From assembly GCA_030425205.1 (NCBI GenBank), contig JAUIAP010000052.1, positions 1 through 39,751 of the forward strand: DNA of 39,751 bases, written 5' to 3'. Under the pieces are notes generated by a model. It was not told the DNA's origin. It worked only from the letters and a program-made list of their open reading frames with translations, and did not search any database. The stretch's first letter is position 1. Every line of letters begins with the position of its first letter. A program made the translations under genes and the position numbers. Below are positions 33,656-39,751 of this stretch, one piece after another. The stretch comes from Anaerolineae bacterium. Its GTDB lineage: Bacteria > Chloroflexota > Anaerolineae > Promineifilales > Promineifilaceae.

Positions 33656-36600
33656 TTAGTCCCCGCTGACACCCAATCGCTGTCCGATGCGCCGATATTG
33701 CCAGCGCAGATAGCGTTCCATCCCCTGATCGAAGAGGCTATAGACGACGGGAATGACAACCAGCGTGAGCGCGGTGCTGACGATCAGTCCGCCGATGACG
33801 GCCGTACCGAGTTCAGCCGCAATGATCGCGCCCCCTTCACTCGATAGAGCTAACGGAATCAGGGCAAGAATGGCGGTGAGTGCGGTCATCAAGATTGGCC
33901 GAATGCGTGTCCGACCAGCCTCCACTAACGACTGGTAGGTTTGCTCGCCTTCTTCACGTAACTGCTGCACCAATTCAAGCAGCACGATCCCATTGGTCAC
34001 AACCACGCCGACGAGCATCAACAACCCCATCATCGCAGAGATGCCGAGAACACTGTTGGTGACGAACAATGCAATTGCTGCCCCAACGAGCGCAAATGGC
34101 AAACTGAACAAGATGGTCAGCGGATGAATAAAGCTGCGGAACGTCAACGCCATAATCAGATAGACAAGAACGATCGACACACCAATGGCCGAAACCATCG
34201 ACGTGAAGCCTTTTGCCTGTTCCTGTGAGTCAAACCCTTCGGCCGCAGTCAGGCCAGAAGGCAGTACGTCGTTCGACGCTTCGATTGCAGCCGCGGCAAC
34301 ACCAATTGTGTCGGCCGTCACTAAGTCAGCTCCGAAGCTGATCGCGGGCTGGCCGTCGATGCGGATGATGGTTGAACCGCCCGCGGCCGCCTCAACGTTG
34401 GAGGTGACGTTGACCAGATCGGGTGCGCCATCGCCGTCTGCGTCCAGTTCGCTGAGAGCCGTCTCGACCAGTGGGGCAGCGTCCACAATCTCAGCCAGAT
34501 CATCGCCTGTGATGATGATGGCAAAGCCACCGAAGCCAGCTTGTGAAGCCGCGCCGACGGTGACCTGTTCCTCGCCAAAGAAATTTTCGGCCGAATCGCG
34601 CACCGCTTGCGTCAACACATCGACATCTTCCCCTTCTTCAATCGCAATCGTCAACGATGCCAAGTTTTGCGATACGCTGCCACCGCCGCTAAACAACGCT
34701 TCTGCGCCACCGCCGCCAGTGCCGACCTCTGTCAAAATTGACTCCAACCCTTCTATGTCTGTTTTCAGAATCTGCTCGAACTCAGCTAACTGGTCATTTG
34801 TCTCAATAATGGCTGTGCCTTCGGGTAATTTGACCGAGACGTTGATGGTCGGGTCGCCTAATGACGGGATAAAGCTGTTCGGCAACTGCTGTAGCAGGAA
34901 GATACTGCCGACAAAGATAGCGGCCGCAACCCCCATCGTCACGAGACGATTGTTTAAGCACCACGCCAAAATCGGTGTATAGCCACGTTGCAGAGCAGTC
35001 TCGCGCTCCTCTGGAATGTTCTCACGACGAATGAGCAGAGCGGTCAAGGCGGGAACGACCGTGATCGAGACGATAAAGCTAGCCGCCAGCGCATACGTCA
35101 CCGTTAAACCAAATGGCAAGAAAAATTGGCTGATAATGCCGCCAACAAAGCCGAGTGGCAGAAAGACCGCCATCGTCGTCACGGTCGCGGCGAAAATTGC
35201 CACGGCGACCTCTTTTGTGCCGCGATAGACCGCTTCCAACGGCGACATGCCCTTCTGAATGTAGCGATAGCTGTTTTCAAGCACCACAATTGAGTCGTCA
35301 ACGACGCGCCCGATCGCCACCGTTAGACCGCTTAGCGTCATGATGTTGAGCGTGATTTCAGTTGGGAAAAGCTTCGCAAGCTGGGCGAAGAAAACGTTAT
35401 TGGCACCAAGACGGTCAAGCCATGGACCGATGGTCGCGGGCAGCAACCACATGAGCAAAAATGCAAACAGCACCGAACTTGGGATCGATAACCCTGTGAT
35501 GATGGTGGCACGGATGCTCGGTTGGTAGCGACCGTTGACGCGACCACTCAGGAAAAAGAGAATCACGATAATCGCAAATAATGCTCCCAGCGCACCTTCA
35601 CGAGTCACGCCCGCAATCGACTCCTCAATAAAGGTCGATTGTTCAAAAACGTAGTCGAAATTGATGTCCGATTCAGTCTCACCAAAAGCCTGCATGACGG
35701 CGTCGATTTCATGAAAGGTGTTCACCGTGTTCGCTGCGCCATCTTTGTAGATCAACAATACGAGCGATGGGTTACCATCATTGCGCGTGATGGTGCTTTC
35801 AGGAATAAACACTTCAACATCACCAGCCGCAATATCGGCGAGGCGTTCCGCCGTTTCAGCAGCATACGCCTCGGGGAAATTTTCGAGCAGATAGTTGATG
35901 CTCTCTGCGGGCAATAGTTCTACAATCGTCGGCTGGAAGTTTTCGGCAAATGTGGGCTCGTTCTCTGTAACAAATTGAATGGTTGCCAGATCAAGCACGC
36001 CAATCCAGTCGCGCGGGTCGTCTACCTGTGGTGAATTTGGAATGGAGTTGAGCAACGATGCCGCATCGGGGGTGAATGGGTTGTTGACAAAGTCGGCCGC
36101 CGTTTGGAATGCCGACGCTTCTCCTTGTGGATTGGGGTCACTCCATGGGGCAGGGAGGGTTGGCGCATCGGCCGAAAGTGCCGCCGCCGCTTCTGCCTCT
36201 GCAATTGTCAACTGTCCCGCCCCACCATAATCGACCGCCAGCCCATCAAGATAGACGCGCAGATTGTCGTCTTCAATGGTGGCGAGAAAATCGGCTGGTA
36301 GCAGTGCAATCACCTCAGGATCGAGCTGACGTAAATTATCCTCACTCAGCAGTGCCAAGAGTTGCGTCCCCTGCGCACCAAATGCGCCAAGTTGCCGCAT
36401 AAGATCGGGCGTGATGTCGTCAGTCGTTACGAGCGTCGCGCCGACCTGTTCGCCTACAGTGGCAAAAATTTCGGGTAACAGCGTTGGGTCGGGAACTGGG
36501 AATGCATCTAACCCCATTGTGTCGAGGAGATCAGCCTGTACATCAGCATCCAGCCCATCAAAAAATTCTTGTGGGAGTGCCGAAAATGCGGCGAGGGACA

Positions 36601-38656
36601 TCCCGTTCAACATTACTGGGGTCAACTGATTGAATGCGGCTGGAAAGACAGCACCAATGGCCGCGACGATTTCGGGGGTCAAATCGGCCGATGTTGCCAA
36701 CTCAATCCCCTGCGCCGCACCAATTTCCACCCACTGCTCTGGCAGGGCTGCTGGGTCTGTGGTCAGTTCAACCTCATCGCCAATCGCATCGACCGCCGCA
36801 CGTGCCGCCAATTCAGCCTGCACATCCTCATCCAAGCTCTCGACATATTCAGTCGGCAGCGCGGCCACCACGTCAGTTGTCATCGCCAGCACCATCTCAT
36901 CTGTCAACTCTTCGAGCAGTTGTGGCGCAAGCTGGGAAATCCCCTCGACAAGCGCAGGGTTCAGATCGGCCGTTGTGTCCAGATCGATATTTTGCGCGGC
37001 TGCCGCTGCAATCCATGTCTCAGGTAGTTTGACAGGCTCGATCACAGGCTTGGTTACATCATCGGTCACAATCAACGTTGCCAATAACTCTTCATCCAAC
37101 CCCGCTACAAAGTCGGTCGGCAATGCGGCAAACACCTCTGGCGCGAGTGCGAGCAGCATCTCGTTTGTCAACTCATCGAGCAGTTGTGGCGCGAATTGGG
37201 CGATTCCCTCGACTAATTCAGGTGATAGGTCGGCCGTGGTGGCGATCTCGATATTTTGCGCCGCCGCTGCCGCGATCCATGCAGCAGGTAGCGCAACTGG
37301 CTCAACATCGCTGACGCTCTCAGCTTCAATATCAGTCGCCAATTGCGCCAACAGCGTCTCATCGAGCGTTGCCAGATAGTCTTGCGGTAGGGCGGCGATC
37401 ATTTCTGGTGACATTGCCAACAGCATTGTATCCGTCAAATCGTTGAGCAGTTCCGGTGCAAATTGTGATATTCCAGCCACCAATGGAGCTGAAAGGTCAT
37501 CGGTCGTTGCAACTTCAATGTTCTGTGCGGCTGCGGCTGCAATCCATGATTCAGGCAGTTCGACCGCAGAGACAACATCCTGTTCGTCGTTGACTATCTC
37601 CTGTTCACTCTCTTCTTCTACAAGCTCAGCAGGCGCAACGTCGGCAATCGTGCCGTCTTCAATCGGCCGATTTGTCAACACATCCAACCCAGCCTCTTTC
37701 GCTGTCAACGCTTCATCGATCGTATATTGCCCGACACCACCATACTCGGTTGCGCGCTCATTCAGCTCGGCAACTAGATCAACATCCAGCGTATCGACAT
37801 ATTCAATCGGTAAATAGGCCAGCGTTGCAGGTTCGCCCGCTAGCAGATTTTCAGGTGTCAAAAGTTCCAACGCTTGTGTCGCCAACTCACCGCCGTTGTA
37901 GATCAAGCCGCGTGCATCCTCTGGCGTAATCTCATCCGCGTACTCGACTTGAATGCCATAGACACGCAACCCCGCTATGAGCGTCGTCACCAATCGGCTG
38001 CGCAAATCGGGTTCAGCTTCTACCTCAACTTCGGCAGCCGTGTCGTCCGCGCTGGCAACAGGCTCTTGCTCACTGTCCTCGACAATCGCTGGCAACTCTT
38101 GACCACCGCCAATGCTCACCTCGCTGACGTCCGCAATGGTGAGTAACTCTGGCTGCAACTCGTTCTCGACGAGTGCTTTCAACTCCGCCAATGAACGCTC
38201 GGACGACGCTACGCTGGCAATCACAACGGGCAAATCGCTGAGACTAAAGTTGACGATGTCTGGCTCAACGGCATCGGGCAGATTCGCACTGTCAATCGCC
38301 GCCGCAATCTCATCACGCAAGCTGACTTGGTCGAGACCAAATTCGTTGCGCACAATGACAAAGGCAAATGTTTGGTTTGTCGTCGATTCAACATTGACGA
38401 CCCCCTCGACCTCCTGCATGGCCGCCTCAAGTGGGGCGGTCACTTCTGCAAGCATCTGCTCAGTCGATTCAGCCTCGCCCCACTGCGTCACCACAATGGT
38501 TTGTGGGAACTCGACTGCGGGTGTCAGTTCCTGATTGAGTTGCCCATAGGCGAAAACGCCCGCTGCCAAAATGAGCAGCGTCAGTGCAAAAGTTATCCAG
38601 CGAAAGCGCACAGAAAGGCGCGTGATTGTGTCGAAAAAATTGGTTAGCATAGCCAT
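33656..38656 (-). CDS. Giant RND efflux transporter (SwrC/AcrB-like) with a repeat-rich periplasmic/extracellular insertion
   Basis: 1666 residues against ~1050 for usual RND permeases; ATG 38656 with AGGGA just upstream. TM1 is ~18-38. The first halves of the porter domain follow to ~180 ('VVNVESTTNQTFAFVIVRNE'). Then comes an insertion to ~835 made of a diverged unit (~215-330), four closely related ~88-93-residue units (starting ~366, 454, 542, 635) and a sixth diverged unit (~725-835). Consensus: LPExWIAAAAAQNIExATT, then ADLxPELVxGIxQFAPQLL, then ELTxEMLLAM and AALPxDYVxxLDEEL. Acidic linkers separate some units. TM2 begins ~1015. TM4 keeps the proton-relay 'AIGRVVDDSIVVLENSY' (DD ~1119-1120). 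The second loop has 'DADGDGAPD', a Ca2+-loop-like motif. C-terminal TM block is standard. No membrane-fusion protein or TolC gene is nearby. Confidence 0.92.
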   Translation of the reverse strand: MAMLTNFFDTITRLSVRFRWITFALTLLILAAGVFAYGQLNQELTPAVEFPQTIVVTQWGEAESTEQMLAEVTAPLEAAMQEVEGVVNVESTTNQTFAFVIVRNEFGLDQVSLRDEIAAAIDSANLPDAVEPDIVNFSLSDLPVVIASVASSERSLAELKALVENELQPELLTIADVSEVSIGGGQELPAIVEDSEQEPVASADDTAAEVEVEAEPDLRSRLVTTLIAGLRVYGIQVEYADEITPEDARGLIYNGGELATQALELLTPENLLAGEPATLAYLPIEYVDTLDVDLVAELNERATEYGGVGQYTIDEALTAKEAGLDVLTNRPIEDGTIADVAPAELVEEESEQEIVNDEQDVVSAVELPESWIAAAAAQNIEVATTDDLSAPLVAGISQFAPELLNDLTDTMLLAMSPEMIAALPQDYLATLDETLLAQLATDIEAESVSDVEPVALPAAWIAAAAAQNIEIATTADLSPELVEGIAQFAPQLLDELTNEMLLALAPEVFAALPTDFVAGLDEELLATLIVTDDVTKPVIEPVKLPETWIAAAAAQNIDLDTTADLNPALVEGISQLAPQLLEELTDEMVLAMTTDVVAALPTEYVESLDEDVQAELAARAAVDAIGDEVELTTDPAALPEQWVEIGAAQGIELATSADLTPEIVAAIGAVFPAAFNQLTPVMLNGMSLAAFSALPQEFFDGLDADVQADLLDTMGLDAFPVPDPTLLPEIFATVGEQVGATLVTTDDITPDLMRQLGAFGAQGTQLLALLSEDNLRQLDPEVIALLPADFLATIEDDNLRVYLDGLAVDYGGAGQLTIAEAEAAAALSADAPTLPAPWSDPNPQGEASAFQTAADFVNNPFTPDAASLLNSIPNSPQVDDPRDWIGVLDLATIQFVTENEPTFAENFQPTIVELLPAESINYLLENFPEAYAAETAERLADIAAGDVEVFIPESTITRNDGNPSLVLLIYKDGAANTVNTFHEIDAVMQAFGETESDINFDYVFEQSTFIEESIAGVTREGALGALFAIIVILFFLSGRVNGRYQPSIRATIITGLSIPSSVLFAFLLMWLLPATIGPWLDRLGANNVFFAQLAKLFPTEITLNIMTLSGLTVAIGRVVDDSIVVLENSYRYIQKGMSPLEAVYRGTKEVAVAIFAATVTTMAVFLPLGFVGGIISQFFLPFGLTVTYALAASFIVSITVVPALTALLIRRENIPEERETALQRGYTPILAWCLNNRLVTMGVAAAIFVGSIFLLQQLPNSFIPSLGDPTINVSVKLPEGTAIIETNDQLAEFEQILKTDIEGLESILTEVGTGGGGAEALFSGGGSVSQNLASLTIAIEEGEDVDVLTQAVRDSAENFFGEEQVTVGAASQAGFGGFAIIITGDDLAEIVDAAPLVETALSELDADGDGAPDLVNVTSNVEAAAGGSTIIRIDGQPAISFGADLVTADTIGVAAAAIEASNDVLPSGLTAAEGFDSQEQAKGFTSMVSAIGVSIVLVYLIMALTFRSFIHPLTILFSLPFALVGAAIALFVTNSVLGISAMMGLLMLVGVVVTNGIVLLELVQQLREEGEQTYQSLVEAGRTRIRPILMTALTAILALIPLALSSEGGAIIAAELGTAVIGGLIVSTALTLVVIPVVYSLFDQGMERYLRWQYRRIGQRLGVSGD

Positions 38657-38667
38657 TCCCTGTTAGT

Positions 38668-38685
38668 TTGTGAAGAACTTCACAA
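38668..38685. promoter_or_regulatory. 18-bp palindrome of CRP/FNR type upstream of the RND gene
   Basis: TTGTGAAGAACTTCACAA is a perfect inverted repeat (8-base arms, 2-base centre) and matches TGTGA-N6-TCACA exactly. It lies 12-29 bases upstream of the RND start. On that strand a TATACA-like -10 (TTTTATACAATTG) lies at its upstream edge. A bound regulator would block or shape RND transcription. Confidence 0.65.
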
Positions 38686-38809
38686 TTGTATAAAATCGGC
38701 CGAAATTCGTAACCCTCCTGCACAACTATTGCACAATGTATTTACCTTTTCACAAACGTCTGACTGGAGATGTACGACACTTCAAATGTCCAATAAAAAG
38801 GGGGATCGC

Positions 38810-38815
38810 TATAAT
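38810..38815 (+). promoter_or_regulatory. TATAAT -10 box close to the DUF983 start (possible leaderless start)
   Basis: TATAAT at 38810-38815 lies six bases before the ATG at 38822. Transcription would begin at or near the start codon, and no Shine-Dalgarno is present. A good -35 is not visible at 17 bases. Confidence 0.5.
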
Positions 38816-38821
38816 TCCATT

Positions 38822-39181
38822 ATGCAAAACCTCCTCACAATTTTCAGGTCGGTAATTTTCGGCCGATGTCCCGTTTGCCAGCAAGGCAAAGTCTTTCGCT
38901 CATTCTGGCACACTCACGAGCACTGTCCTGTCTGCCACATCAAATATGAACGAGAAATGGGCTACTTTCTGATGGCGATCTTTATCGCGTATCTCCTCGA
39001 TGGGTTGCTACTCATTCCGCTCGCGATCTTCCTGTTCAATCGCGTCTCCGTTACAACCAACATTGCCGTTTTAATCGGAGTTCTCCTCATCATGACACCG
39101 ATCACGTACCGCTACTCGCGCATTATCTGGCTACACATCGATCAACTGCTTTCTCCGCGCCAAACAGAACCAAAAACATAA
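38822..39181 (+). CDS. DUF983 family membrane protein with CxxC pairs
   Basis: 119 residues from ATG 38822; the open frame reaches back to 38729, but the first 31 residues are polar, cross the promoter region and have no family match. 'GRCPVCQQGKVF' (~14-25) and 'EHCPVCHIKYEREMGYF' (~33-49) give two CPxC pairs, a likely zinc or thiol site, as in the DUF983 family. Two transmembrane helices follow (~49-70 and ~74-94). Function of the family is unknown. It is divergent from the RND gene, across a 165-base spacer with the CRP-like palindrome. Confidence 0.85.
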   Translation: MQNLLTIFRSVIFGRCPVCQQGKVFRSFWHTHEHCPVCHIKYEREMGYFLMAIFIAYLLDGLLLIPLAIFLFNRVSVTTNIAVLIGVLLIMTPITYRYSRIIWLHIDQLLSPRQTEPKT

Positions 39182-39285
39182 TGCACGCCCTCTTTTCTCC
39201 CATTGACAGATCGACTTGCATCCGCTACCCTTTCGCCAGCACGTTTTTAATTGGATAGTCAATGGAAAGTCAGCGCATGGCCCAA

Positions 39286-39362
39286 GTGCAGTCAGTGGTC
39301 GGGCGGTGAACAGTGAGAAATTTTTGAGCTGTTTATTGTTCGTAATCCACGTTTTACTGCAC
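39286..39362. repeat. Possible heptad-phased element F (weak)
   Basis: Eleven 7-base steps. The end units are perfect complements (GTGCAGT and ACTGCAC) and inner TGAACAG faces ATTGTTC, but other pairs match poorly. It may be a decayed member of the same family as elements A-E. Confidence 0.4.
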
Positions 39363-39680
39363 ATTGGGTGACGAGGTGAAGGTTCTCTGTGGCGACACAG
39401 AGCCAATGTTGCAAGATTCAAGCCGTTGCGGGATTTCAAAATCCCAAAACAGAGAAAATCAGCAGCAGAAAATCGAGAGATCAGCGGATGCCTTCTAGGA
39501 TTGCCACATCCTATCTTTCCCCAACTTTGGCAAGTTTGTTAAAACCGATCGGTGACGATTGGCACAGAGCAGACATGTCGTGGCACAACTTCCAATTCTT
39601 CTAAACGTGAAAATTTAATCGCTCTTACGAGCCACTGTGTGACACATGGGCATTACCCTGTGTTTGTTACATTGTCGCAG

Positions 39681-39714
39681 TTAGCTAGGCACAGCGAATC
39701 GTTGCCTAGGCTAA
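39681..39714. promoter_or_regulatory. Inverted repeat near the right edge
   Basis: TTAGCTAGGCA (39681-39691) pairs with TGCCTAGGCTAA (39703-39714) with one bulged G around an 11-base loop. It lies about 27 bases before AAGGAG at the window edge, so it would be an operator or leader hairpin for the next gene. No T-run follows it. Confidence 0.5.
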
Positions 39715-39751
39715 GTTGCAGTGTGGTGGTGTCAAGAGCAAAGGAGCATAC

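Larger units (their letters stand above)
69..38869. repeat. Dispersed octamer palindrome TCGGCCGA (HIP1-like), about 48 copies
   Basis: Manual reading finds about 48 copies. Examples begin at 69, 534, 1249, 1312, 2328, 3148, 3272, 3723, 5077, 5545, 7519, 8907, 9259, 9334, 10187, 11488, 14373, 20000, 22170, 24584, 28547, 30797, 34588, 36687, 38696 and 38862. Nearly all are flanked by A or T on both sides (WTCGGCCGAW). They occur in genes on both strands and in more than one reading frame (giving Ser-Ala-Glu/Asp, Ile-Arg-Pro or Ile-Gly-Arg) and in spacers. Random expectation is below one copy. Confidence 0.95.
39182..39751. other. Right-end noncoding stretch with repeat-like and palindromic sequence
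   Basis: 570 bases with no convincing gene. 39286-39362 is exactly 77 bases starting GTGCAGT and ending in its complement ACTGCAC; read in 7-base steps it resembles the heptad elements but more weakly. A small stem GGGATTT/AAATCCC lies at 39430-39445. 39681-39714 holds an inverted repeat (separate entry). AAGGAG at 39741-39746, four bases from the edge, suggests a + strand gene starting just past the window. Confidence 0.5.

Noticed and set aside
34185..34982. Long + strand open frame (265 residues, Ser/Ala-rich)
   Set aside because: It is the antisense shadow of the RND gene, which has clear family motifs; composition is typical of a reverse frame.
36630..37379. Long + strand open frame with internal repeats (249 residues)
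   Set aside because: It mirrors the repeat array of the RND gene in antisense; the repeats arise from the real gene.
39131..39439. - strand open frame of 102 residues at the right end
   Set aside because: Overlaps the DUF983 gene, no family match, and runs through the repeat-like spacer.

Overview
The window looks like chromosomal DNA of a Chloroflexota bacterium, most likely Anaerolineae-like. This is inferred from gene families (F420 genes cofC/cofD, a SARP-type NB-ARC/TPR regulator, a golvesin-like amidase lipoprotein ending in a YLPV-type tail, a SwrC-like RND pump) and from intermediate GC content. I see no phage genes, transposase, CRISPR array, tRNA or rRNA.

Layout. 1-637 (-): 5' part of a secreted protein resembling a subtilase propeptide, cut by the left edge. 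780-5012 (+): a DUF3352 membrane protein, then a tightly packed set cofD-cofC-lipoprotein (ATGA overlaps) and a YgjP-like metalloprotease. 5033-5725 (-): DUF952 and YnfA-like proteins. 5864-21632 (+): propionyl/acetyl-CoA synthetase, NarL-type response regulator, vWA-FHA membrane protein, UbiD-family decarboxylase, RarD, CPA1 Na+/H+ antiporter, universal stress protein, MreD, PBP2 and a large amidase lipoprotein. 21687-28648 (-): DUF6483-like protein, SARP-type regulator, lipase-like hydrolase, small membrane protein, NAD-dependent epimerase. 28776-29405 (+): a methyltransferase. 29406-38656 (-): P-loop kinase, polyprenyl-type GT2, flippase-like protein, phosphodiesterase-like protein and a giant RND transporter. 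38822-39181 (+): DUF983 protein. The last 570 bases hold no convincing gene but contain an inverted repeat, with a Shine-Dalgarno-like AAGGAG at the very edge.

Three things stand out. (1) The palindrome TCGGCCGA occurs about 48 times, about one per 830 bases, where less than one is expected. It lies in coding and noncoding DNA in all frames, like cyanobacterial HIP1. (2) Several intergenic gaps consist almost entirely of inverted arrays of degenerate 7-base units that can fold into long stems. Two run from a stop codon to within a few bases of the next start codon. (3) The RND transporter carries an insertion of roughly 600-700 residues in its first extracytoplasmic loop, built from about six related ~90-residue repeats. 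An 18-bp CRP-like palindrome sits directly upstream of its start.

How the genes may work together: cofC/cofD belong to F420 synthesis; MreD/PBP2 to lateral wall synthesis, followed by a wall-binding amidase; GT2, flippase-like protein, phosphodiesterase-like protein and epimerase look like a surface glycoconjugate module next to the RND pump. Start codons were moved inward from the longest open frame for several genes (response regulator, vWA-FHA, UbiD, amidase, SARP, hydrolase, YnfA, DUF983), as explained in each entry.
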